A stretch of DNA of 17,560 bases from Nitrososphaera_A sp036522495 (GCA_036522495.1 DATDFS010000138.1:1-17560), one strand, 5' to 3'. Positions 6,784 through 14,572 are shown, numbered from the stretch's first letter. A program made the numbers and translations. The notes: generated by a model from the sequence alone, not told the origin.

Positions 6784-6921
6784 ATGCCACCTACACTACA
6801 GCAACTAGAGATTCACACGATCATGATAATGTATACCATTATGTGGAAGAGTACCCGACCACTCAGTCCAGAACAACAGGTAAATCTTGTTAAAACAAGA
6901 AGAGAAGAAGCAAGGTATTAG
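6784..6921 (+). CDS. Possible 45-residue protein
   Basis: ATG-started frame beginning MPPTLQQLEIHTIMIMYTI and ending RREEARY: a short hydrophobic Met-rich segment followed by a charged, helical-looking tail (PLSPEQQVNLVKTRREEARY). Unrecognised. It has a TATA-like element at the right distance and a hairpin plus T-rich run a few bases after its stop, so it has the layout of a complete small gene. No family supports it. Confidence 0.35.
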   Translation: MPPTLQQLEIHTIMIMYTIMWKSTRPLSPEQQVNLVKTRREEARY

Positions 6922-6926
6922 TACCT

Positions 6927-6960
6927 AGCCGAACCGCTACTGAAATGCGGCTTCTTATTT
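6927..6960 (+). terminator. Hairpin with T-rich tail after the 45-residue ORF
   Basis: AGCCG (6927-6931) pairs with CGGCT (6948-6952), followed by TCTTATTT. An alternative inner pairing is CCGC/GCGG. It begins six bases after the stop codon of the small ORF. Confidence 0.4.
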
Positions 6961-7137
6961 AGCTACGCTATTCAAGCCCACTTTATGGCCATCTTGCCAT
7001 CCATGACCGCCAATCGGCAGAATAATCATGACATATATCAGGAATCCCGTCAGTACCTAACCATTATTATTACCTGCGGGACGGTTGAGGAAAACTATGT
7101 CCTTCGGATTCTTGACAACCTTCCAAACCAAACGCAT
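6955..7137 (-). pseudogene. Unrecognised small membrane-like protein frame interrupted by TAG
   Basis: From ATG 7137 on the minus strand, 26 codons (MRLVWKVVKNPKDIVFLNRP...) run to a TAG at 7057-7059. The same frame continues for 33 more codons with the hydrophobic VLTGFLIYVMIILPIGG and then HGWQDGHK, ending at 6955. The two halves look like one protein of about 60 residues with one membrane segment. A single nonsense mutation is the simplest explanation. I do not recognise the family. Confidence 0.35.
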
Positions 7138-7267
7138 ACACCTGGCATCATGCAATAGAATACATTAAGGATAGGTGTCAAATCTACTATTATAGATAGG
7201 ATGATGACTCGTGATATACGTTCTTATCAACCAAATCGTTAAAATTGCAGCTAAAAAACAGGGGATA

Positions 7268-7846
7268 ATGAATAGTCTGTCAGTTTTATGCTTGTTAATT
7301 ATAATACTGGCCTCTTTATCTGTGTCTATTATTGTTCCTTATAGCAGTTACGAACAGACTATATCAAAGAAAACCACCCCGTCATCTTTCCCAAGTAAAC
7401 AAGCAGGTATAACGATTAATGACACAAATTATTTAAAGGCAAATGTTATAGTCAATAACTTTAATCTAATAGCAGATTTAGCTACTAGTGACGTACAACA
7501 AACTAAAGGATTGGCTGTTAAAGACCATTTACAAGAGAAGGAAGGAATGTTGTTTGTTTTTCAAAAGCCTGCACAATATCATTTTTGGATGAAAGACATG
7601 AAATTTCCAATTGATATTATCTGGTTAGATGATAGGGGTACTGTAATACACATAGAAGACAGACTGCAACCATGTCTTCCTGAGTTTATCTGTCCTTCTT
7701 ACGCTCCTACTTCAAGTAATGCACTGTATGTATTGGAAACTGTAGCAGGGTTTTCTCAAAAACATAATGTGAAGGTTGGAACACATATAGACTTCCATTT
7801 AACCAGATCGCAGATGGGGCTTTATCCTGTAGTGATTAGCGGCTAG
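7268..7846 (+). CDS. DUF192 protein with N-terminal signal peptide or anchor
   Basis: Contains one DUF192 domain, a small beta-barrel of unknown biochemical function found in many bacteria and archaea. The family signature is clear: QTKGLAVKDHLQEKEGMLFVF, then HFWMKDMKFPIDIIWLDD, GTVIHIED, and YVLETVAGF. A hydrophobic segment (LSVLCLLIIILASLSVSIIV) at the start suggests export or anchoring. ATG 7268 places this segment at the N-terminus and has a TATA-like GTTAAAATTG about 25 bases upstream. GTG 7211 in the same frame would add 19 residues. Two cysteines in PCLPEFICPSY could form a disulphide outside the cell. No partner is evident in the neighbouring genes. Confidence 0.9.
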   Translation: MNSLSVLCLLIIILASLSVSIIVPYSSYEQTISKKTTPSSFPSKQAGITINDTNYLKANVIVNNFNLIADLATSDVQQTKGLAVKDHLQEKEGMLFVFQKPAQYHFWMKDMKFPIDIIWLDDRGTVIHIEDRLQPCLPEFICPSYAPTSSNALYVLETVAGFSQKHNVKVGTHIDFHLTRSQMGLYPVVISG

Positions 7847-8026
7847 GTTAGTTACCTCGTTTTTACTACAATGATCAACAAGTTTACTAGTTGTACCATG
7901 TTCAAACGGTAAGATGATAATAATAAATGATGAAGTCTTACACAGATATGCAGTAGAGATGTATTACAAAGACTTGATAATCTATGAGGGATGAGTTTGT
8001 CAAAGCCGACAGCCTTACTCCTTACT

Positions 8027-8572
8027 ATGCACAATAATAGCAGCAATGACATAGCCATAGAGATTAGCGAGCTGACAAAGCGTTTTGAAAATATTAAGCT
8101 CTAGACAGTCTCTCTTTAACTGTGAAGTATGGGGAGATATTTGGCCTGCTGGGGCCCAATGGATCAGGCAAAACCACAAATCAATATTGTTAGCGGTCTG
8201 TCCAAACCAGAAGGACCATTGTATTGGCTTACTACTCTAGTCATAAGAATGTTAATTGCTCCTGCTAACGTTGGTATAGGAGTGGCCATAGGATCAAGTG
8301 CACACCGCTTTCAGCGAGTCACAGCAATTGGTATTACACTCTCAATAGATCTCTTTCCTGAGTGGTGGCATTACTGTGGCTGCATTCCTTCCTCCTAGCT
8401 CCAGGCAATTGCCCATTTTATTCCTACCTTCTATGGAACTCATGCATTGCAGACGGCAACCTTTTATAGCTCAACAGAAGGCCTAGCACAGGACATATCC
8501 GTACTGGTTGGAACTGCATTTGAGACGCTTGCGCTTGGTGCGTTTTCATTAGGAAGAAGTACATTAGCATAA
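8027..8572 (+). pseudogene. Remnant of an ABC-2 exporter: ATPase start joined to permease end
   Basis: From ATG 8027 the frame gives IAIEISELTKRFENIK, then a one-base loss shifts to LDSLSLTVKYGEIFGLL and the intact Walker A GPNGSGKTT. A second shift gives INIVSGLSKPEGP (about 8178-8218), a clear ABC ATPase N-terminus. Directly afterwards the text becomes a permease tail: VGIGVAIGSSAHRFQRVTAIGITL, then in other frames LSGGITVAAFLPP and LQAIAHFIPTFYGTHALQTA, ending at TAA 8570-8572. The Q-loop, signature motif and Walker B of the ATPase and the first membrane segments of the permease are missing. An internal deletion of more than a kilobase in an ATPase-permease gene pair, plus at least three frameshifts, explains this. 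Confidence 0.8.
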
Positions 8573-8952
8573 TCATAATGTAAATAAATGAATAATGGTC
8601 CATCACTGAAACTCACTTACTGCCGTTTGGTTGGCATACATCAGCTATCGTCCAAGCTAACCTAGCATTAACATTAATCAGTTCTCACTCACGTTTAGTC
8701 GGCAAGCCATGATAACGATAATGACAATAATGTCATAAATCTGAAAGAGTACTTTTGCTTAATGGTGATGGTGGACTTTACCAAGCAAAGATGATTTGTC
8801 GTTTTCTTCCACTACTCCCACGTGGTTTCTGGCAATGAGTTATAGGATCTACTTACATACCTCGTCACAAATACTTCGTTTAACATGTTAGCTGCTTTAT
8901 CTGATTTTGTTGAGTAAATGCTAGAAAAGCACTATCTGGAGCAGAAAGAAAT
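8573..8952. other. Gap without a supported gene
   Basis: About 380 bases downstream of the ABC remnant. Short open stretches on both strands, for example minus-strand NMLNEVFVTRYVSRSYN near 8890-8840, end quickly and have no recognisable relatives. It is probably further decayed sequence; I cannot assign it. Confidence 0.4.
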
Positions 8953-9267
8953 CTAGCTCAATAGCGCAAGGATATCATAACGGGTAGATGTATTTCTAAT
9001 CGAAGGACAGAACTTGCTTAATAGACGGTTACCTTCATCTTTGTGATGCTCTCCATTGATCTGGTAAATTCCGTAGAAATAATATTTAGAATATGTGCTC
9101 ATTGAACAAATCATAATTCTAACATCCTCATTATAGTCTTCTTCTTGTTTTATTGCTACAATCTTGTTGTGTGGAGATGATATATTATACATACTTAAGA
9201 ACATTCCTGAATATTCTATAAAGTCTATGTCTAACCTTTTTATAACACAAACAATTTTTCTCATCAT
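8953..9267 (-). CDS. Hypothetical protein, 104 residues
   Basis: Unrecognised. The frame starts MMRKIVCVIKRLDIDFIEYS and contains NKIVAIKQEEDYNEDVRIMI and KYYFYGIYQING; alternating hydrophobic strands suggest a small alpha-beta fold. There is no signal peptide. Codon use (AGA, ATA, GAA, TTA) matches the neighbours, which argues for a real gene. Its ATG at 9267 touches the ATG of the divergent thiolase at 9268 (CATATG), so its promoter would lie inside the thiolase gene, where I see no TATA box; ATG 9264 is the next start. This weakens the case. Confidence 0.4.
   Translation of the reverse strand: MMRKIVCVIKRLDIDFIEYSGMFLSMYNISSPHNKIVAIKQEEDYNEDVRIMICSMSTYSKYYFYGIYQINGEHHKDEGNRLLSKFCPSIRNTSTRYDILALLS
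9236..9246 (+). promoter_or_regulatory. TATA-like box of the thiolase operon
   Basis: CTTTTTATAAC is centred about 27 bases before ATG 9268, leaderless spacing. It lies inside the minus-strand hypothetical gene. Confidence 0.55.
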
Positions 9268-10428
9268 ATGAAAGATAAGGTCTGTGTTCTTGGTGCAGGC
9301 AGTACTAAATATGGCAAGCTAAATGACAGTATTATTGAAATTGCATTAAATGCGTCAAAAGATGCTATTGATTCTGCTGGGATTACGCCTAATGATATTC
9401 AGGCAGGCTACATCTCAAATGTCTTTGGGGTTGCTGACAAGCAGGTTCATATGGCTCCTGTTATATTGAGCAATCTCGGAATTCCACATGTGCCAGGACT
9501 TACAATTGAATCTGCTTGTGGTTCAGGTTCTGTAATGTTTAGAGAAGCATACGCCAATATAGCAGCAGGATTTTATGATTGTGTTTTGGGGCTGGGTGTT
9601 GAAAAAATAACACATACTGGAACTACCCAGAGCACTACTTTATTCTCCTATTGTTCTGATTTCTTTTATGAAGGAGGAAATGGTGCATCGTTTCCAGGAC
9701 TGTTTGCATCAATAGCCAGAGCATATATGACTTCATACAAAGCCAATGAGGAAGACCTTGCTAATGTTGCAGTAAAGAACCATGAAAATGGTATTCTTAA
9801 TCCAAAAGCTCATGTTCAAAGAAAGATAACAGTTGACGATGTGTTAAAATCGCCAGTCGTAGCTTCACCTTTGAAGCTCTATGACTGCTGTCCTTTTTCA
9901 GATGGAGCATCGGCTGTTATACTTTGTAATGAAGAGTTTGCCAAGAAGGTTGGGAGGCCTTATGTAGAGGTTATTGGTTCAGGCAGAGGCGCTTCGCCAG
10001 CTGCAGTTCAGGCACGCAAAGACATTACTACGATCCCAAGTACTGTAGATGCTGCCAAGCAAGCATACAAAATGGCCAATATTACTCCAAAAGATATCGA
10101 CTTTGCCGAAGTCCATGACTGTTTTACGATTGCAGAAGTAATTGATATCGAGGATCTAGGTTTCTTTCCAAAAGGAACTGCTGTCCATGCAATAAGGGAA
10201 GGAGCAACACGTAGAAATGGCGAAATCCCAATTAATCCTTCTGGTGGATTAAAATCAAAGGGTCATCCAATTGGAGCAACAGGCATAGGTCAAGTTGTAG
10301 AAGTTTTCGAACAGTTTATTGGCAAAGCTGGAGATAGGGAGATTAAAAATGCAGAATATGCTCTTACACATAACTTTGGAGCTACTGGCGCAAGCTCAGC
10401 AGTTCATATCTTTAGAAGGGTGGGATAA
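9268..10428 (+). CDS. Archaeal thiolase (acetyl-CoA C-acetyltransferase, SCP2-thiolase-like)
   Basis: Condenses or cleaves beta-ketoacyl-CoA, most likely acetyl-CoA/acetoacetyl-CoA. In Nitrososphaeria this reaction serves the mevalonate route to archaeal lipids and the final step of the 3-hydroxypropionate/4-hydroxybutyrate carbon-fixation cycle. The 386 residues are full length. The nucleophile is C84 in TIESACGSGS; H283 in EVHDCFTIAE and H333 in GGLKSKGHPIGATG are the conserved histidines. Near the C-terminus HNFGATGASS (368-377) stands where classical thiolases have a second catalytic Cys motif, as is usual in the archaeal/SCP-x group. The DUF35 gene follows 16 bases later. Which of the possible pathways it serves cannot be told from sequence. 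Confidence 0.92.
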   Translation: MKDKVCVLGAGSTKYGKLNDSIIEIALNASKDAIDSAGITPNDIQAGYISNVFGVADKQVHMAPVILSNLGIPHVPGLTIESACGSGSVMFREAYANIAAGFYDCVLGLGVEKITHTGTTQSTTLFSYCSDFFYEGGNGASFPGLFASIARAYMTSYKANEEDLANVAVKNHENGILNPKAHVQRKITVDDVLKSPVVASPLKLYDCCPFSDGASAVILCNEEFAKKVGRPYVEVIGSGRGASPAAVQARKDITTIPSTVDAAKQAYKMANITPKDIDFAEVHDCFTIAEVIDIEDLGFFPKGTAVHAIREGATRRNGEIPINPSGGLKSKGHPIGATGIGQVVEVFEQFIGKAGDREIKNAEYALTHNFGATGASSAVHIFRRVG

Positions 10429-10444
10429 AGAAGGGTTGTCGGAA

Positions 10445-10837
10445 ATGAAACAACAGCAACAGAAGGATTTGAGCTCACGTGAAAAATTTATTAAATCTGC
10501 CAATGCCGGAAAGATATTAGCCAATAAATGTTTGCGTTGTGGACATATTATGCTTGAGACAATATATTATTGTGAGAAATGCTTTGGTAACAAATTCGAA
10601 CCCGTAGAATTTGAAGGAATTGGTAACATGGTAACCTACACAACGCAAGATGTGGCACCGGAAGGATTTGAAGATACAGAGTCATATGCATGGGTTGTTT
10701 TTAAGGTAGACAATGCTCCCTTTAGAGTGTCAGGATTTCTTCCAGGGGTTAAATCAGCCAAGGGTCTTTCTATCGGAACTAAAGTTAAGGTATCTAGTTT
10801 CAGTCCAAAGCATGGTTTACTGTTGCAAAAGATCTAA
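10445..10837 (+). CDS. DUF35 OB-fold acyl-CoA-associated protein with zinc ribbon
   Basis: Partner protein of archaeal thiolases. In methanogens a DUF35 protein bridges thiolase and HMG-CoA synthase and helps pass acetoacetyl-CoA between them (established for that system). Here the N-terminal rubredoxin-like zinc ribbon shows C29/C32 (CLRC) and C43/C46 (CEKC). The OB fold follows at about 50-130, with GIGNMVTYTTQDVAPEGF and the end SSFSPKHGLLLQKI. From ATG 10445 it has 130 residues, family size. TTG 10436 would add three. It lies 16 bases after the thiolase, clearly the same operon. No HMG-CoA synthase gene lies in the window. Confidence 0.9.
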   Translation: MKQQQQKDLSSREKFIKSANAGKILANKCLRCGHIMLETIYYCEKCFGNKFEPVEFEGIGNMVTYTTQDVAPEGFEDTESYAWVVFKVDNAPFRVSGFLPGVKSAKGLSIGTKVKVSSFSPKHGLLLQKI

Positions 10838-10891
10838 TTTAACATTTACTTCGCACTAGTTGTACATTTTGTAAAACAACATTAAGGACAC

Positions 10892-10902
10892 TTTTATTAT
10901 TA
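10892..10902 (+). promoter_or_regulatory. TATA-like box of the small zinc-ribbon gene
   Basis: TTTTATTATTA is centred about 27 bases before ATG 10924, consistent with a separate leaderless transcript rather than readthrough from the thiolase operon. Confidence 0.5.
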
Positions 10903-10923
10903 TAGCTTGTTATTGTTTTATTA

Positions 10924-11106
10924 ATGTCACTGTCATCGGTAAATGTAGTTTGTAAAAAATGTGGATCGACTCTCTGTTCAATGCGTACATTGAAATCCAT
11001 TAGAGATGCTTTACGCCCATATCATAACAGATGTACTCTTTGCGGTACGATGTTGAACCCAGGGGATTTTACAATTTCAGTCGAAAGATGGAATAATAAT
11101 GTCTGA
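10924..11106 (+). CDS. Small zinc-ribbon protein, 60 residues
   Basis: A tiny protein with two CxxC knuckles, C10/C13 (CKKC) and C37/C40 (CTLC), plus C18 and H34, so it should bind one zinc ion. The part between the knuckles (MRTLKSIRDALRPYHNR) is basic and helical and could contact nucleic acid or protein. Function unknown; such small zinc proteins are frequent in this group of archaea. It has its own promoter-like element, and the start codon at 10924 is the first in frame. Confidence 0.75.
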   Translation: MSLSSVNVVCKKCGSTLCSMRTLKSIRDALRPYHNRCTLCGTMLNPGDFTISVERWNNNV

Positions 11107-11328
11107 AATAAACAAGATCAATCCTGTTTTATTTTAAAAAATTATCTACAAATAGTTTTTTTACAAGTATTTCAAGATAACAAAAAGACTGCAAAAAACA
11201 GATATAATATACAACCTATAAGTGCCATAGTTTATATCATCACATTCATCATATTTTACGTTGAATTTTGTAGCTTAGCTTTATAGTAGCTTTTGGTACA
11301 TGAAATTTAACACTAATCTTAACATCTG

Positions 11329-11340
11329 ATAATATAAAAA
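11329..11340 (+). promoter_or_regulatory. TATA-like box of cdvB paralogue
   Basis: ATAATATAAAAA lies about 18-21 bases before ATG 11353, slightly close but compatible with a leaderless start. Confidence 0.45.
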
Positions 11341-11352
11341 TTCGTCCAGAAG

Positions 11353-11982
11353 ATGGACAAGCACCAGCAGCAACAGCAGTTTAAGAGTGATATAGTAAAC
11401 GCTAGCCTAGTGTTGAATAACCAGCTCACTCGATTAAGGATGCTTGACAAGAAGTTTACTGCAATGAATACCGATCTACGCAATCAAATTGCTGCCAATA
11501 TAAAGTCAGGTAACAATGACCGTGCAAAAGCTATTGCAAATGAGTTAGCAAATATTCGACACGTTCAGAGAACTACACAGAATATGAGCCTTGCATTAGA
11601 GGTTGTGGTAATTCGCTTTAGTACCATTAACGAATTTGCAATAATCTTGGAAACTATCAATCCAACAATCGAAATGATCAAAGGCATTCAAAAAGAAATT
11701 TCGAAAGCTGTTCCAACTGCTAACGAGGTATTATCGGAAATGACCTCAATGACATCTGATGTCCTAATAAATTCCAATATCAAGTCAGAGGCGGGCAAAG
11801 TTCCGATTTCAATTCCTGTGGATACAGAAGCTCTTTCAATATTAAATGAGGTTGAAGGAATACTCGAAAATGAGGCAAAGGCAAAGCTGCCAGAAGTTCC
11901 AAATTCCATTCATGCTATCAAAATAAAACAAGAAACAGACGAACGCGTAATAGAGGATAATCGAATTATGGTTGAAGGCTAA
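11353..11982 (+). CDS. cdvB: CdvB-family ESCRT-III (Snf7-like) protein
   Basis: ESCRT-III-type filament protein. In archaea with the Cdv system, CdvB proteins polymerise at the membrane during division and are remodelled by the ATPase CdvC. The 209 residues show a Gln-rich start (5-9), then the long basic helical core: NQLTRLRMLDKKFTAMNTDL, IANELANIRHVQRTTQNMSL and IRFSTINEFAIILETINP, followed by IQKEISKAVPTANEVLSEM. An acidic helix at about 158-175 is followed by AKLPEVP (177-183), which resembles a MIM2-type CdvC-binding motif. No C-terminal winged-helix domain is present, so this is a paralogue of the short kind rather than the full CdvB that binds CdvA. It stands alone here, without cdvA or cdvC. 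Confidence 0.85.
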   Translation: MDKHQQQQQFKSDIVNASLVLNNQLTRLRMLDKKFTAMNTDLRNQIAANIKSGNNDRAKAIANELANIRHVQRTTQNMSLALEVVVIRFSTINEFAIILETINPTIEMIKGIQKEISKAVPTANEVLSEMTSMTSDVLINSNIKSEAGKVPISIPVDTEALSILNEVEGILENEAKAKLPEVPNSIHAIKIKQETDERVIEDNRIMVEG

Positions 11983-12040
11983 ACTTGCCAATCTGTTAAT
12001 CAGCTGAATAGAGTAGAGCCTATTACACCAATAGTTAAAA

Positions 12041-12049
12041 ATTATATAC
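12041..12049 (+). promoter_or_regulatory. TATA box of the winged-helix/ATP-cone gene
   Basis: ATTATATAC lies 22 bases before TTG 12067 and 43 before ATG 12088. With transcription starting near 12068 the ATG would have a short leader containing GGGGTG just before it, a Shine-Dalgarno-like match. Confidence 0.5.
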
Positions 12050-12087
12050 AAAGTAGTTTTAATCAGTTGGTCAGAATATGGGGTGCG

Positions 12088-14259
12088 ATGGAACAGTTGA
12101 GTCATGATTATTCATCTCAAACAGAGTCTAGGCGAGATGAAATAGAACCTAGACGAGGTGGAGTTTTGGAATCCGCTTCAAAGCGAGTCAGGATGATTTT
12201 TTCCGTTATGGCTAGTCCTAATAGAATTGATATTCTTCGTATTTTGAATTCTAAAGGACCACTTACCTATTCAGAACTAAAAGCTCTTGCAGGATTTAAA
12301 TCTAAAAAAGAGTCTGGCAAATTTGCTTACCATTTAAGAAAGCTTCTGAGGCAATCACTTGTTGCTCTTAACAAGGGCGAGCGACGGTATACAATTACAA
12401 ATTTGGGCAAATTGGTACTGAGCCTTGCCAGACAGATAGAAGAAAGATCAATAATCGAAAGTGGCAAAATGTATGTTAGGACGAGCAAACACTCAATTGA
12501 AGAATTCAATTCCCTTAAGATAATTCAGTCTCTTGTAAGAGAAGCAAACATGCCGCTTGAACAGGCTCATAAAATTACAGAAGAAGTTGAAAATAAAATA
12601 TACAAATTTCAGACAGCATATTTGACTTCATCATTAATTCGAGAAACTGTAAATTCTGTTTTGATTGAACATGGACATGAGGAGTACAGAAACAAGATGG
12701 CTAGATTAGGAATGCCCGCATCAGATATTTTAGAGCTGTTAAATAATATAGATGCCTCCAAAAATGGAGTTGATAGTTTATTATCAAAAGCTTCACATTC
12801 AATCTTTTCAGAATATCTGGTAATTAACACACTCACAAAGGATATTGCAGATATGCACTTGGCTGGCGAAATAAATATTTCTAATAGTGGTATCTGGGGG
12901 CTAATCCCTGATACTATATTCCTAGACGTTGCTGAATTTGGTGATAATGGCATAGATTTTAGAGGCAAGTTTTTGAATGTCTCTAGGATGCCAACACCAA
13001 GAAACACTGATGACTTTGTAACCGCTTTGCCCATTCTTATTTCACTTCTAAGTAGAGAAGCCTCCTCAGAAATCATATTGGATGGGATTATTCCACTACT
13101 TCTAAGACATATAAAGGAACCAGAGAAAGTTGAATCGCAATTTGCAAGAGCACTCTTAGGATCTTCTGCAGCTCCATCACATTCTTTGTCTGGTCTTCCT
13201 ATTACTACTTTAACTTTTCCAACATATGAATATGATAGTAGAATAATCAATTCGTTATTGGATGGTTATAGAAAGTATGTAGATTCTACGCCTGTTCCCC
13301 GGATAGGAATATCACTTAACTATAATAATGATAATAATAACATCAACGAACATTCAGAGCATATAACGACGGCATTACGTGCTGGTGGCATTATCTCAAT
13401 TTCACAGAATGGATCAAAAGGTAGCAGTGGTATATGTAAGTCTATAGACGGCAAGAGTTCTGGTACAGTCATGACTTTACAATCCTTGTCAATTAATCTT
13501 CCAAGACTTGCATATCAATCAAACAATGATGAAACTTATTTTCGAGCAAGACTTGCTCTTATGATAAAGCCCGTATTAGTTGCAATGTCAATGAGAAAGA
13601 AGGCAATTGCAGATTTCATTAGGAAGGGAATAGTCCCTGCACTTGCCAGCAGTACCCAATTTAGGCAATTTATTACAACCAATATTTTAATTAATCTTAC
13701 TGGAGCCAGAGAATCAGTCTATGATATTTTGGGTTACAATGCTGACAACAACGGAATAGAGGTTTTACAAAAAGTATTGAGGACTGCTACAGATGTAACT
13801 ATGGAGCAAGGTAAACATATTGGAGAGGATTCTGTAGGAATTGCCATGATATATGACGACAGTGCAGAAAGATTTGCAAACCTCGATTCTGATAAATATG
13901 GCAAGATCTCTTTCATGTCACCCCAAAAACTAAATAATAAACCTGCTTATTCACAAGGGTTTACGTTGAATGGTAAAGACTTATTTTTATCAGATGATAA
14001 AGGTGCATCTAAAATTAATGAATGTATTTCAATTAATAAGCTGCTGAACGGTGGACTATCGGTAATGTTAGATGTAAGCGATCTTTCCTCTTCTAATACC
14101 GAAATAAAAAATGCAATTGAAGCAGCATCACAGCTGCAATTTTTCCGTCCAAATCTTAAACTTTTGGTATGTAATGGATGTGGTAAGAGAACAAAGACGC
14201 AGTTTATCGAAAATTGTGAATTTTGCAAGTCGCCTTACTTGTCGCCAATTTATTTATAG
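12088..14259 (+). CDS. Winged-helix + ATP-cone + NrdD-like protein without catalytic residues; putative nrdJ regulator
   Basis: Residue numbers count from TTG 12067; ATG 12088 (Met 8, preceded by GGGGTG) is the preferred start. Residues about 38-125 are an ArsR-like winged helix (SVMASPNRIDILRILNSKGP, FAYHLRKLLRQSLV, YTITNLGKLVL). About 139-225 is an ATP-cone (FNSLKIIQSLVREANMP, LTSSLIRETVNSVLIEHG), the nucleotide-sensing module of ribonucleotide reductases. About 235-690 resembles class III reductase NrdD: DMHLAGEINISNSGIWGLIPD and LSINLPRLAY. The C-terminus is a zinc ribbon (C702, C705, C717, C720). No cysteine occurs before C457, and the protein ends ten residues after C720 with no glycine, so the early NrdD cysteine and the glycyl-radical site are absent. 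It cannot be a working reductase by the NrdD mechanism. Its place just before nrdJ suggests a nucleotide-responsive regulator. Domain borders are by eye. Confidence 0.85.
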   Translation: MEQLSHDYSSQTESRRDEIEPRRGGVLESASKRVRMIFSVMASPNRIDILRILNSKGPLTYSELKALAGFKSKKESGKFAYHLRKLLRQSLVALNKGERRYTITNLGKLVLSLARQIEERSIIESGKMYVRTSKHSIEEFNSLKIIQSLVREANMPLEQAHKITEEVENKIYKFQTAYLTSSLIRETVNSVLIEHGHEEYRNKMARLGMPASDILELLNNIDASKNGVDSLLSKASHSIFSEYLVINTLTKDIADMHLAGEINISNSGIWGLIPDTIFLDVAEFGDNGIDFRGKFLNVSRMPTPRNTDDFVTALPILISLLSREASSEIILDGIIPLLLRHIKEPEKVESQFARALLGSSAAPSHSLSGLPITTLTFPTYEYDSRIINSLLDGYRKYVDSTPVPRIGISLNYNNDNNNINEHSEHITTALRAGGIISISQNGSKGSSGICKSIDGKSSGTVMTLQSLSINLPRLAYQSNNDETYFRARLALMIKPVLVAMSMRKKAIADFIRKGIVPALASSTQFRQFITTNILINLTGARESVYDILGYNADNNGIEVLQKVLRTATDVTMEQGKHIGEDSVGIAMIYDDSAERFANLDSDKYGKISFMSPQKLNNKPAYSQGFTLNGKDLFLSDDKGASKINECISINKLLNGGLSVMLDVSDLSSSNTEIKNAIEAASQLQFFRPNLKLLVCNGCGKRTKTQFIENCEFCKSPYLSPIYL

Positions 14260-14474
14260 CGATGTCAAATATGCAAAACATGAGCAACAAATAGACGTTC
14301 TACTTAATGCCTTTAATGTTATCCCAAATTTTAGTTAGATATGACAGTAAATCAAAAACTCATTTTCATCACATTTTATAGATGCGCTAATTCAAGCTTC
14401 TGCTATGAGAATACAAGAACGACAAGATTTCATTGGCCACTGAAATTCTAGGTGTAAACAAATTCCTGCAATTT

Positions 14475-14495
14475 ATAATGTATATTTTACATTAT
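14475..14495. promoter_or_regulatory. Palindrome 1 upstream of nrdJ (possible operator)
   Basis: A perfect 8-bp inverted repeat, ATAATGTA-N5-TACATTAT, in the 400-base gap between the regulator gene and nrdJ. It can be written AATGT-N7-ACATT, nearly the same as the second palindrome. It lies about 165 bases before the nrdJ start. Confidence 0.5.
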
Positions 14496-14572
14496 TAAAA
14501 CAATAAACAAGGATTTTTCACATACGTGAGTACCTCTATATGTTTCTTTATGACACAAAATAGATTATATTA

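Noticed and set aside
7852..8058. 68-codon minus-strand frame rich in Leu
   Set aside because: No family resemblance, and it overlaps the start of the ABC ATPase remnant on the other strand.
8129..8398. 89-codon plus-strand frame taken as a gene
   Set aside because: It is one frame of the ABC remnant: it starts inside the Walker A region in the wrong frame and then continues into permease text.
8953..9267. Resemblance of the 104-residue protein to small archaeal sensor-like (roadblock-type) proteins
   Set aside because: Only a general strand pattern is shared; no motif is firm enough to name a family.
10319..10444. Upstream extension of the DUF35 gene into the thiolase
   Set aside because: The extra 42 residues are antiphase thiolase sequence; the family length and zinc-ribbon position fit ATG 10445.
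12609..13250. Long minus-strand open frame inside the winged-helix/ATP-cone gene
   Set aside because: The plus-strand protein has recognisable domains throughout this stretch; the antisense text matches nothing I know.
12088..14259. Annotation as a working anaerobic ribonucleotide reductase
   Set aside because: The early cysteine and the C-terminal glycyl-radical segment required by that enzyme are absent.
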